From contig CALKYG010000209.1 in NCBI GenBank assembly GCA_938003575.1, positions 1 through 7,371 on the forward strand: a stretch of 7,371 nt of DNA. Reading direction: 5' to 3'. Below the pieces are notes generated by a model. That model was not told where the DNA came from. It did not search any database and was given only the letters and a program-made list of their open reading frames with translations. Position numbers and translations under genes: made by a program. Origin of the DNA: an uncultured Alphaproteobacteria bacterium (GTDB lineage Bacteria; Pseudomonadota; Alphaproteobacteria; Caulobacterales; Parvularculaceae). Of the stretch, positions 1-6,785 are shown one piece after another (the stretch's first letter is position 1; each line of letters begins with the position of its first letter).

Positions 1-343
1 AGGACTGCCAGGCATTTCCGGTTTTGTCGGCGAGTTTCTCACCATGGCCGGCGCGTTCAAAGTGAATTCCTGGATCGCATTTTTTGCGGCGTTCGGCGTC
101 ATCCTCTCGGCGGCCTACGCGCTGCGGCTCTATCGTCAGGTTATGTACGGAGATCTCACCAAAGCGACTCTGATGGAGATTTCGGATGTTGATGCGCGCG
201 AGTTGTTGATGCTTCTGGCCTTGATGGCGTTTGCTCTCGGCCTCGGGGTTTATCCGAAACCGGCGCTGGACGTTTTTGCTCCGTCGGTCGGCGTCCTGAT
301 TGGCAATTTCAATGCGGCGCTCGCCGCGCTTGGAGCGCCTTGA
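1..343 (+). CDS. nuoM: NADH-quinone oxidoreductase subunit M, 3' end only
   Basis: This is the C-terminal 113 residues of the NuoM antiporter-like subunit of respiratory complex I, an inner-membrane protein that takes part in proton pumping driven by NADH:quinone electron transfer. The reading frame is open from base 2 to the TGA at 341-343, and the gene begins upstream of the window. The first visible residues, LPGISGFVGEF, match the NuoM TM12 signature; the Glu in GEF is at the position of the conserved acidic residue that replaces Lys in NuoM TM12 (Glu407 in E. coli). Two hydrophobic stretches follow: residues ~20-41, and ~64-113 with a short break around YPKP. The ATG at 44 lies inside this frame and is not the true start. 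The stop overlaps the nuoN start (TGATG), which implies translational coupling. Identification rests on the motif and on the nuoN neighbour. Confidence 0.95.
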   Translation, partial: GLPGISGFVGEFLTMAGAFKVNSWIAFFAAFGVILSAAYALRLYRQVMYGDLTKATLMEISDVDARELLMLLALMAFALGLGVYPKPALDVFAPSVGVLIGNFNAALAALGAP

Positions 344-1779
344 TGAGTTTTGCTGATACGCTTTTCTGGGTGGTTCCGGAGCTTATGCTTGCGGTGGGCG
401 CCATGGCGCTGCTGATTGCCGGCGTATTTCTCGGCGACGCATCCTCGCGGCTGATTTCGACTCTTGCGACATGGCTCCTCGTTGCGGCGCTTTTGGTCGT
501 GATCGCATTTGGCGGCGGTTCGCCGCAGGACCTTTTCGGCGGTTCTTTTCGTGCTGACGCCTATTCAGGCTTTGTGAAGATCGTAATTTTCGCCGCCGCG
601 GCAGTCGCGATCCTCATGTCAGACAAATACCTTGCCGGCGAGCAGTTGAGACGGTTCGAGTATCCCGTGCTTATCGTGATGGCGGCGCTCGGCATGTCGC
701 TCATGGTTTCCGCCAATGATCTCATTTCCCTATACATGGGCGTCGAGACGCAAAGTCTCGCACTCTACATTCTTGCCGCGTTCAATCGCGACAGCCGCCG
801 TTCGACAGAGGCGGGACTGAAATATTTTGTGCTCGGCGCGCTTTCGTCCTGCCTCCTCCTTTACGGCGCATCGCTGATCTACGGCTTCACCGGATCGACG
901 CAGTTCGGCGTGATTGCCGGGGCGCTCGAAAACGGCGCGTCAACCGGGCTCGTCATCGGCCTCGTCTTCCTGATTTCCGGACTTGCATTCAAGGTCTCGG
1001 CGGCGCCGTTCCACATGTGGACTCCAGACGTTTACGAGGGCGCCCCGACGCCGGTTACAGCGTTTTTCGCAGCTGCGCCGAAACTCGCAGCGATGGCGCT
1101 TTTCGCGCGGGCGATGATTTCGCCGTTTGAGGCGATTTCCGACGAGTGGCGGCCGATCATCGCGATTCTTGCGGTCGCCTCGATGGTCGTCGGCGCGTTT
1201 TCGGCGATCGTGCAGACGAACATCAAGCGGCTCATGGCTTATTCGTCGATCGGTCATATGGGATTTGCGCTTGTCGGACTTGCAGCCGGCACGCCTGCCG
1301 GCGTCAGTTCAGTTCTGTTCTACATGGCTGTTTACGTAGCCATGACGATCGGCGCTTTCGCCTGCATATTGCTGATGCGCCGACGCGGCGGCATGACGGA
1401 GGCGATCGAGGATCTGTCGGGACTGACGCGCACCAATCCTGGTCTTGCGGTCATTCTGACAGTCCTTCTTTTTTCCATGGCCGGCATTCCGCCGATGGCC
1501 GGGTTCTTCGGCAAGCTTTATGTGTTTATGGCGGCGATTGAGGCCGGCTTTGTCTGGCTTGCAGTTATCGGCGCCCTGTTGAGTGTTGTGTCCGCCTATT
1601 ACTATCTGCGGATCATATGGATCATGTGGTTCAATGAACCCGCGCCTGCGTTTGAGCGCGAAGTTGGTTCTCGTCTCGGGATCACCGCTTCCGTATCTGC
1701 GGCGCTTATGCTGTTGGCTCTTCCTTTCCTCGGACTGTTGATGAGATCGGCGTCTGCAGCCGCTGCAGCGCTTTTTTAG
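343..1779 (+). CDS. nuoN: NADH-quinone oxidoreductase subunit N
   Basis: NuoN (478 residues) is one of the three antiporter-like subunits of the complex I membrane arm and carries a proton channel. It is about the usual family length and hydrophobic throughout, consistent with around 14 helices. Key charged residues are visible: Glu135 in LYMGVETQSLALY (TM5), Lys217 in LAFKVSAAPFHMWTPDVYEG (TM7), Lys247 in AAAPKLAAM (TM8) and Lys391 in GFFGKLYVF (TM12). These correspond to the conserved Glu/Lys chain of this family. The ATG at 343 is chosen over the in-frame TTG at 340 because it overlaps the nuoM stop as TGATG and has GGAG at 332-335 with 7-nt spacing. The last codons form a hairpin followed by T6, and birA starts 2 nt after the stop. 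As the last nuo gene it normally closes the complex I operon, but here it runs into unrelated housekeeping genes. Confidence 0.98.
   Translation: MSFADTLFWVVPELMLAVGAMALLIAGVFLGDASSRLISTLATWLLVAALLVVIAFGGGSPQDLFGGSFRADAYSGFVKIVIFAAAAVAILMSDKYLAGEQLRRFEYPVLIVMAALGMSLMVSANDLISLYMGVETQSLALYILAAFNRDSRRSTEAGLKYFVLGALSSCLLLYGASLIYGFTGSTQFGVIAGALENGASTGLVIGLVFLISGLAFKVSAAPFHMWTPDVYEGAPTPVTAFFAAAPKLAAMALFARAMISPFEAISDEWRPIIAILAVASMVVGAFSAIVQTNIKRLMAYSSIGHMGFALVGLAAGTPAGVSSVLFYMAVYVAMTIGAFACILLMRRRGGMTEAIEDLSGLTRTNPGLAVILTVLLFSMAGIPPMAGFFGKLYVFMAAIEAGFVWLAVIGALLSVVSAYYYLRIIWIMWFNEPAPAFEREVGSRLGITASVSAALMLLALPFLGLLMRSASAAAAALF
1750..1777 (+). terminator. Terminator-like hairpin at the end of nuoN
   Basis: GCG at 1750-1752 plus CTGCAG at 1754-1759 can pair with CTGCAG at 1763-1768 plus CGC at 1769-1771. 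This gives a 9-bp GC-rich stem with a single bulged T1753 and a 3-nt CCG loop. Six T (1772-1777) follow at once, and the last T is the first base of the nuoN TAG stop. This is the layout of a rho-independent terminator, but it lies inside coding sequence, so translating ribosomes could suppress it. If active, it would reduce read-through from the nuo genes into birA-coaX-rnj. The stem also encodes an Ala-rich stretch, so chance is possible, and the 3-nt loop is tight. Confidence 0.4.
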
Positions 1780-1781
1780 GA

Positions 1782-2531
1782 ATGAGGCCGCTCCGCTCCG
1801 GCGCCGTTATCGAGGTCTTCGGGGAACTGGATTCGACAAGCCTTGAAGCAAAGCGACGGGCGCACGCCGCCGATAGAGCGGTGTGGATCGTTGCGCTGCG
1901 GCAGACATCAGGTTACGGCCGCCGCGGGGCTGCGTGGCGCCAAAGCGAAGGTGATGTTGCGGCGACCCTTCTTTTTCCGACATCGGCCGCAATTGAGACA
2001 TTGCCTCAATTATCGTTCGTCGCGGCGCTCGCGACCTTTGATGCGATCCAACGATATGCGCCGAGCGCAAGGCTAACGCTTAAGTGGCCGAACGATGTTC
2101 TGGCCGATGGCAAAAAGATCGCCGGACTGCTTCTTGAACTCATCGGAACCCCGCCGCGCCAACTCGTTGCGATCGGCGTCGGCGTCAATATCGTGGCCGC
2201 GCCCGTATTGGCCGAATATGCAACCGCGAGGATGATTGATTATTGCTCTCCGCCTCCGCCGCCCCGCGATTTCGTTGAAACGCTTGATGAAACGTTTTGC
2301 GCCTGGCGGGCTCGTTGGGAGGCCGAGGGATTTGCAGAGATCCGCAATGAATGGTTGGGCCGGGCGGCGCGCCTCGGGGAACGAATCCAGGTGCGGCTGC
2401 CCGCCGAAACAGTCGAAGGCGTCTTTCGGGATCTCGATTCGGAAGGAAATCTCATACTAGAATTACCCACCGGCCGGCGCGCGATCGCGGCGGGCGCCAT
2501 ACTGCCGCCGAACTCACCTGCGAGGAGCTGA
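1782..2531 (+). CDS. birA: Biotin--[acetyl-CoA-carboxylase] ligase, short form without HTH domain
   Basis: This biotin protein ligase (249 residues, cytoplasmic) makes biotinyl-5'-AMP and transfers biotin to the carrier-domain lysine of acetyl-CoA carboxylase and related carboxylases. The order is: substrate region with LDSTS at 16-20, biotin/AMP loop GYGRRGAAW at 44-52, catalytic KWPND at 101-105 followed by [17 protein letters not shown] at about 132-137, and a C-terminal SH3-like domain from about 196 (LGERIQV to AAGAILP). The N-terminal winged helix of E. coli BirA is absent, so it should not repress biotin genes. The loop departs from the E. coli GRGRRGRKW form: Tyr for the second residue and Ala for the third-last Arg, while the central Arg47 is kept. 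The shine-dalgarno is poor (AGGA touching the ATG), so translation probably depends on coupling to nuoN, 2 nt upstream. A run of five Pro sits at 157-161. Confidence 0.95.
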   Translation: MRPLRSGAVIEVFGELDSTSLEAKRRAHAADRAVWIVALRQTSGYGRRGAAWRQSEGDVAATLLFPTSAAIETLPQLSFVAALATFDAIQRYAPSARLTLKWPNDVLADGKKIAGLLLELIGTPPRQLVAIGVGVNIVAAPVLAEYATARMIDYCSPPPPPRDFVETLDETFCAWRARWEAEGFAEIRNEWLGRAARLGERIQVRLPAETVEGVFRDLDSEGNLILELPTGRRAIAAGAILPPNSPARS

Positions 2532-3304
2532 TGCTGATAGCCATCGACGTCGGAAACACGAACTCTGTGATCGCGCTTTATGATCACGAGAAATCGGTCG
2601 CGCAATGGCGCACGTCGACGTCGTCGACGCGCACCGCAGATGAATATGCTGTTTGGCTGTCTCAGATCATGTCGATGAGCGGCTATAGGCTCTCCGACAT
2701 TACAGATTGCATCATTTCGAATGTGGTGCCGCAGTCGCTCTTTCATTTCCGAAACCTTTCAAGACGCTATTTCAATTGCGAGCCGTTCGTAGTGACGGCG
2801 GCGACTATTCCAGGCGTCGAAGTCAGGATCCCGAAACCTTCAGAAGCCGGGGCCGACCGGCTTGTGAATGCGGTCGGCGCCTTTGTCGCATATGGCGGGC
2901 CGCTCGTCGTGGTTGACAGCGGCACCGCGACGAATTTCGACATGGTCGGCAGGGACGGCGGCTTTGAAGGCGGAATAATATCCCCGGGAATAAATTTATC
3001 GATGCAGGCGTTGCATGACGCTGCAGCGCAGTTGCCAAGGGTCGCAATAGAGCGTCCGGCGCACGTAATTGGGAAAGACACCGTTGGAGCAATGCAGTCC
3101 GGCGTATTCTGGGGTTATATAAGTCTTATCGAAGGCCTCATCGGCAGAATAAAGGATGAATACCCAGAACCTTTGAAGGTCGTTGCGACCGGAGGCGTCG
3201 TTTCGCTCTTTCAAGGCGCAACTGATTGCATTGATATCTTTGACGCCGATCTCACTATTCGCGGCCTGTTTGAGATCCATAAGCGCGTGAAGGCGACTGG
3301 CTGA
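2531..3304 (+). CDS. coaX: Type III pantothenate kinase
   Basis: CoaX (257 residues, cytoplasmic) phosphorylates pantothenate, the first step of coenzyme A synthesis. It belongs to the ASKHA (acetate and sugar kinase/Hsc70/actin) fold and usually works as a dimer with a monovalent cation. Visible motifs are the N-terminal phosphate loop DVGNTN at 6-11, GADR at 107-110 for pantothenate binding, DSGTATNFD at 129-137, GGIISPG at 147-153, and ATGGVVS near 219-225. Length is normal for the family. The frame stays open upstream to about 2351, but the true start is the ATG at 2531: it gives the canonical [11 protein letters not shown] beginning, overlaps the birA stop (TGATG), and has GAGGAG at 2522-2527 just before it. 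The upstream stretch is birA read in another frame. The stop overlaps the rnj start in the same way. Pairing with birA is common and links two cofactors needed for acetyl-CoA carboxylation. Confidence 0.96.
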   Translation: MLIAIDVGNTNSVIALYDHEKSVAQWRTSTSSTRTADEYAVWLSQIMSMSGYRLSDITDCIISNVVPQSLFHFRNLSRRYFNCEPFVVTAATIPGVEVRIPKPSEAGADRLVNAVGAFVAYGGPLVVVDSGTATNFDMVGRDGGFEGGIISPGINLSMQALHDAAAQLPRVAIERPAHVIGKDTVGAMQSGVFWGYISLIEGLIGRIKDEYPEPLKVVATGGVVSLFQGATDCIDIFDADLTIRGLFEIHKRVKATG

Positions 3305-4962
3305 TGTCGAAAGACGAGCTCGTCTTCCTGCCTCTCGGCGGTTCGGGAGAAATTGGCATGAATCTCAACCTTTACGGATTCGGCCAGCCGACTAATCGAA
3401 AGTGGATCATGATCGACTGCGGCGTCATGTTCGGCGACCTGTCGACGCCGGGAATTGAACTTATTTGCGCGGATCCGACATTCATTCTCGAAGAAAAGGA
3501 TAACCTTCTCGGGGTTATTCTGACTCACGGTCATGAAGACCATATCGGCGCCGTCGGTCTGCTGGGGCCGGAGCTGGATTGTCCGGTCTATGCGACGGCG
3601 TTCACCGCAAAGCTCGTGGAGGGAAAGCTGGAGGAGCGCGGCGTCAAACTTGATCTGCGGATCATCGACATCGGCGCGAGGTTTGCGCTCGGACCTTTCG
3701 ACCTTGAGTTTGTCACGCTTACGCATTCGATACCTGAACCGAACGGCGTCATTATACGAACGCCGCTTGGAACGTTGCTTCACACCGGCGATTGGAAGAT
3801 CGACCCAGAGCCGACCCTGGGCCCGGAGACCGACTCCGCGACCCTGCGGGCGATCGGCGACGCGGGCGTGCTCGCAATGATTTGCGATTCGACAAACGTA
3901 TTTTCCAAAGGTGAATCCGGATCGGAAATGCGAGTGAAAGAAAGTCTGACCCGCATCATCGCGCGTCAGGCTGGGCGCGTCGCCGTGACGACATTCGCGT
4001 CCAATGTCGCGCGCGTCGTCTCTATTTGCGAAGCGGCTTACGCCGCGGACCGGTCCGTATGTCTGCTCGGGCGTTCAATGTTGCGGATTGTCGGCGCGGC
4101 AAGGGAAGTCGGATTGCTGCCAGACGGCGTCAAATTTGTTGAACCCGAACAGGCTGGCCTACTTCCACGCGAGTATGTGCTTTATCTCTGCACTGGCAGT
4201 CAGGGCGAACCCCGGGCTGCGCTCTCCCGCATCGCACGAGAAGATCACCGCGATCTTGTGCTCTCTGAAGGGGACACCGTCATATTTTCCTCGAAGATCA
4301 TACCTGGCAATGAACGAGACATTTTCAATCTTATCAACGATCTCGTCGAACTTGGCGTGAATGTTGTCACCGAGAAGGATGAGTTCACACATGTCTCCGG
4401 TCATCCAAACCGGGAGGAACTGCGAAAGATGTATGAATGGGTGCGCCCGACCTTCTCGATTCCGGTCCACGGCGAGGCGCGGCATCTTGAAGAACATGCA
4501 GATTTTGCGGTGAAACTCGGCGTCAAAAAAGCTATTGCGCCTCGAAACGGCGATCTTATTCGCCTAGCGCCCGGCGAACCGGAAATTATCGACGAAGCGC
4601 CGGCCGGGCGCTGGTTTCTTGACGGCGATATGCTGATGCCGGATGGTTCTGGGCCGATGCGAGAGAGGCGAAAGCTCTCTTTTGCAGGCGTCGTTGTTGT
4701 TGCTCTCGCAATTGACGAACATGAACGCATGGCGTGTGTGCCGTCCGTTTCGATTATCGGCGGACCAAAAGAAGCGCCCGGAATAGAAGATCTTGGCTCT
4801 GTGATCGCAGAGGAGGCGGAAAACGCGGTCATGTCTCTTTCGAAATCAAAACGGGCCGATGACGGTGCGGTCGAACTGGCCGTAACCCGTGCCGTTCGTA
4901 ATGAAATGACGGCTGTCTGGGGCAAGAGACCGGGCGTGGCTGTCCTGATCCAGAGGGTCTGA
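3304..4962 (+). CDS. rnj: Ribonuclease J
   Basis: RNase J (552 residues) is a cytoplasmic metallo-beta-lactamase/beta-CASP nuclease with 5'-3' exonuclease and endonuclease activity, used in rRNA maturation and mRNA decay in many alphaproteobacteria. The N-terminal LPLGGSGEIGMN is typical. The zinc-binding signature THGHEDH lies at 74-80 (His75, His77, Asp79, His80), His141 in LTHSIPE and Asp163 in HTGDWK complete the metal site, and the beta-CASP part includes TTFASNVAR at 229-237, CTGSQGEP at 296-303, SGHPNREEL at 365-373 and PVHGE at 387-391. Residues from about 450 form the C-terminal domain. Length matches the family. The ATG overlaps the coaX stop (TGATG), with GAAGG at 3289-3293. All metal ligands are present, so the enzyme should be active. 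RNase J next to coaX and birA is a recurring alphaproteobacterial arrangement. Confidence 0.97.
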   Translation: MSKDELVFLPLGGSGEIGMNLNLYGFGQPTNRKWIMIDCGVMFGDLSTPGIELICADPTFILEEKDNLLGVILTHGHEDHIGAVGLLGPELDCPVYATAFTAKLVEGKLEERGVKLDLRIIDIGARFALGPFDLEFVTLTHSIPEPNGVIIRTPLGTLLHTGDWKIDPEPTLGPETDSATLRAIGDAGVLAMICDSTNVFSKGESGSEMRVKESLTRIIARQAGRVAVTTFASNVARVVSICEAAYAADRSVCLLGRSMLRIVGAAREVGLLPDGVKFVEPEQAGLLPREYVLYLCTGSQGEPRAALSRIAREDHRDLVLSEGDTVIFSSKIIPGNERDIFNLINDLVELGVNVVTEKDEFTHVSGHPNREELRKMYEWVRPTFSIPVHGEARHLEEHADFAVKLGVKKAIAPRNGDLIRLAPGEPEIIDEAPAGRWFLDGDMLMPDGSGPMRERRKLSFAGVVVVALAIDEHERMACVPSVSIIGGPKEAPGIEDLGSVIAEEAENAVMSLSKSKRADDGAVELAVTRAVRNEMTAVWGKRPGVAVLIQRV

Positions 4963-4966
4963 ACCA

Positions 4967-5212
4967 ATGAATCCAGCCGCCGCCCTTGTCATCTTTGTCA
5001 TTGTCTGGTGGTGCGTTTTCTTCGCCGTGCTTCCAATCGGCGTCACCGGGCGATGGGAGGGCGAGAATGACGGCGTCGCAGGCGCAGACCCCGGCGCGCC
5101 CGCGAAGCCAAACCTGAAGAAAAAGGTTCTGTGGACAACGATGGCGGCGACGCCGATCACCGGAATCATCATTGCGGTTATATTGAGCGGCGTTATTAAT
5201 TTTCGCGAATAA
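4967..5212 (+). CDS. DUF1467 family small membrane protein
   Basis: This 81-residue protein has two predicted membrane helices, at about 5-24 and 57-76, joined by a polar loop. The loop holds the family-like pattern VLPIGVTGRWE, then a DPGAPAKPNLKKK stretch at 41-53. The pattern fits the DUF1467 family of short inner-membrane proteins found in alphaproteobacteria; no biochemical function is established, and none is proposed here. It starts 4 nt after the rnj stop with GAGGG at 4953-4957, so it is probably co-transcribed and coupled with RNase J. The Lys run before the second helix suggests the loop is cytoplasmic, by the positive-inside rule. Its last codons form the 5' arm of a terminator-like hairpin, making it the likely last gene of the nuo-birA-coaX-rnj unit. 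The family call is from recalled pattern, not a search. Confidence 0.85.
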   Translation: MNPAAALVIFVIVWWCVFFAVLPIGVTGRWEGENDGVAGADPGAPAKPNLKKKVLWTTMAATPITGIIIAVILSGVINFRE

Positions 5213-5228
5213 GCCGCTCTTTCTCTTG
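5185..5228 (+). terminator. Terminator-like hairpin closing the DUF1467 gene
   Basis: GAGCGGC at 5185-5191 pairs perfectly with GCCGCTC at 5213-5219, and TTATT at 5193-5197 pairs with AATAA at 5208-5212. Together they form a 12-bp stem with one bulged G (5192) and a 10-nt loop. A pyrimidine tract TTTCTCTT follows at 5220-5227. The 5' arm and loop overlap the last codons and the TAA stop of the gene. The T tract is interrupted, so termination may be partial, but position and shape suit an operon end before mgtE. Confidence 0.5.
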
Positions 5229-5236
5229 AACAATTG

Positions 5237-5304
5237 GGCGGTCTCGCTTACGGCTCGAAAACGCGCAATCGCGCATTGCTTGTCTCGCGCCGGGAGAGAC
5301 CGCC
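5237..5304 (+). promoter_or_regulatory. mgtE leader with inverted repeat masking the ribosome binding site
   Basis: The 92-nt gap before mgtE holds a perfect 9-bp inverted repeat: GGCGGTCTC at 5237-5245 and GAGACCGCC at 5296-5304. The 3' arm covers the end of the GGGAGAG ribosome binding site (5292-5298) and stops one base before the GTG start, so a closed stem would block initiation. GTCTC at 5282-5286 can pair with the same GAGAC (5296-5300), giving a mutually exclusive local stem. A small stem GCAAT/ATTGC (5265-5269 with 5275-5279) sits in the loop. Mg2+ transporter genes in other bacteria are often controlled by leader RNAs, but this one does not look like the M-box and is far shorter. 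A weak TTGAAC (5226-5231) might be a -35 element; if so, the transcript could begin after the 5' arm and the long stem would not form. Confidence 0.35.
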
Positions 5305-6756
5305 GTGCCCGATCCCATCGTCACCGACGATAAGCAGTTGGAGTTGGAAAGCCGACTTCCAGACGCTGAATCGTCTGCGCTTCATGACGAGCTGACGCTT
5401 GCCGAGCGTTTTGTCGGACCGGTCGCGGATGCGATTGAACGCAGGGATGTCAGCGGCATTCAGGCCTTGTTTGACGAATTGCATCCGGCGGACCTCGCCG
5501 ATGTCATCGCGCTCCTGCATGAAGACGATCGCTTGCTGCTTATCGAGCTGCTCGGCGGCAGCCTGCCTGCGGACGTGCTTCCCGAGCTTGATCCCGGTCT
5601 GACGGAAGAAGTTGTCTCTGCGATGCGGCCGGAAGCGGTCGCGGAGGCTGTCAGCGAACTTGATACGGATGATGCGGCGTTCATTCTCGAAGATCTTGAT
5701 GAAGAAACACGCGCGAGAATTCTCGAAAAGACATCGGCCCCTGATCGACTGGCTTTAAGTCAGGCGTTCGATTTTGAGGAGGAATCGGCGGGCCGCCTCA
5801 TGCAGCGGGAAGTCTTCGCTGCGCCCGCATTCTGGACCGTTGGACAGATCATTGACCGTCTTCGCGGCAAGGAGGAGCTTCCTGACAGGTTTTACGAAGT
5901 CTTCGTTGTAGACCCGGCGAACAAGCCGATTGGCGCCGTGCCATTGGCGACGCTGCTGAAGACCCAGCGAAACGTTCGAATTGACAAGATCATGAATGCG
6001 GAACTCTGGACCATTCCAGTGTCGATGGACCAGGAAGACGTCGCATACAAGTTCGAACAATATAATCTGATTTCAGCGCCCGTCGTTGACGACGCAGGAA
6101 GGCTTGTCGGCATGATCACAGTCGATGATGTCGTCGAAATTGTTCATGCAGAGAGTCAAGAGGACATGCTTGCGCTCGGGGGGGTCGAGTCCGACGCAGG
6201 AATTACGGATACGGTTATTGAGACTGTCCGATCGCGTTTTTCATGGCTTGCCGTCAATCTTGGAACCGCAATTCTCGCCTCCCTCGTAATTTCAATGTTC
6301 GGCGCTGCGATCGAACAAGTCGTTGCGCTTGCGGTGCTGATGCCGATCGTCGCGTCAATGGGCGGCAATGCAGGCACCCAGACGCTAACGGTCGCAGTTC
6401 GCAGTCTGGCCACGCGCGACCTTACAGCCGCGAACGCCGCCCGGATTGTCTGGCGGGAAACGATTGTCGGCGGTCTTAATGGAGTATTGTTTGCATTGAT
6501 TATGGGGTTGCTCGCCGGCGCCTGGAATTACAGCTTGCACGGCGATGGGTTGCAGTCGCTTCGCCTTGCCGCCGTCATCGGAGCGGCGATGATCATCAAT
6601 CTTGTAGCGGCCGGGCTAGCCGGAATTCTCGTCCCGCTCGGGCTTCAGCGAGCGGGCGCAGATCCCGCCGTGTCGTCAGCAGTTTTCGTGACAACTGTCA
6701 CCGACGTCGTCGGCTTCTTCGTGTTTCTGGGTCTTGCCGCTCTTGTGCTTCTCTAG
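5305..6756 (+). CDS. mgtE: Magnesium transporter MgtE
   Basis: MgtE (483 residues) is an inner-membrane Mg2+-selective channel, closed by cytoplasmic Mg2+ binding. The domains are in standard order: an N-terminal superhelical MgtE_N domain at about 35-160 (ELHPADLADVI at 58-67), a pair of CBS domains at about 165-285 (LISAPVVDDAGRLVGMITVDD in the second), a connecting helix, and a five-helix pore domain from about 313 to the end. Pore signatures are PIVASMGGNAGTQT at 347-360 and DPAVSSAVFVTTVTDVVGF at 453-471; Asp467 corresponds to the pore aspartate used for Mg2+ selection in the Thermus thermophilus protein. Length is slightly above the family norm owing to an acidic N-terminal extension of about 30 residues. 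The start is GTG at 5305 with GGGAGAG 6 nt upstream; no nearby ATG fits. It follows a terminator-like hairpin and is probably transcribed or regulated separately from the upstream operon. Confidence 0.97.
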   Translation: MPDPIVTDDKQLELESRLPDAESSALHDELTLAERFVGPVADAIERRDVSGIQALFDELHPADLADVIALLHEDDRLLLIELLGGSLPADVLPELDPGLTEEVVSAMRPEAVAEAVSELDTDDAAFILEDLDEETRARILEKTSAPDRLALSQAFDFEEESAGRLMQREVFAAPAFWTVGQIIDRLRGKEELPDRFYEVFVVDPANKPIGAVPLATLLKTQRNVRIDKIMNAELWTIPVSMDQEDVAYKFEQYNLISAPVVDDAGRLVGMITVDDVVEIVHAESQEDMLALGGVESDAGITDTVIETVRSRFSWLAVNLGTAILASLVISMFGAAIEQVVALAVLMPIVASMGGNAGTQTLTVAVRSLATRDLTAANAARIVWRETIVGGLNGVLFALIMGLLAGAWNYSLHGDGLQSLRLAAVIGAAMIINLVAAGLAGILVPLGLQRAGADPAVSSAVFVTTVTDVVGFFVFLGLAALVLL

Positions 6757-6774
6757 GTCCCGCCGTTAAGGACC
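6756..6774. terminator. Weak hairpin between convergent genes
   Basis: GGTCC at 6756-6760 can pair with GGACC at 6770-6774 around a 9-nt loop, and a second GGACC at 6779-6783 could compete. It lies in the 29-nt gap between the ends of mgtE and the minus-strand gene, where a shared terminator might be expected. There is no T run on either strand, so an intrinsic terminator is doubtful. Confidence 0.2.
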
Positions 6775-6785
6775 GGTCGGACCAT

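Noticed and set aside
340..342. TTG start for nuoN at 340
   Set aside because: The next codon is ATG at 343, which overlaps the nuoM stop and has a well-spaced GGAG; the TTG adds only one residue.
2351..2530. Longer coaX reading frame starting at 2351
   Set aside because: The extra 60 residues are Arg/Gly-rich and lie over the 3' end of birA in another frame. The ATG at 2531 gives the family's normal start, a TGATG overlap and an adjacent ribosome binding site.
2240..2746. Minus-strand open frame of 168 codons across the birA/coaX junction
   Set aside because: Its product is Arg/Ser-rich with no domain, and both birA and coaX on the plus strand are intact and well conserved over the same bases.
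3211..3783. Minus-strand open frame of 190 codons over the start of rnj
   Set aside because: It lies opposite the conserved catalytic core of RNase J and shows no recognisable motif; it is an antisense shadow of a GC-rich gene.
5213..5304. M-box (ykoK) riboswitch before mgtE
   Set aside because: The gap is only 92 nt, shorter than a full M-box plus expression platform, and its conserved core was not recognised.
6178..6184. Run of seven G in mgtE as a phase-variable tract
   Set aside because: It encodes the conserved LGG just before the membrane domain, the frame is intact, and a run of seven G is not strong evidence for phase variation in GC-rich DNA.
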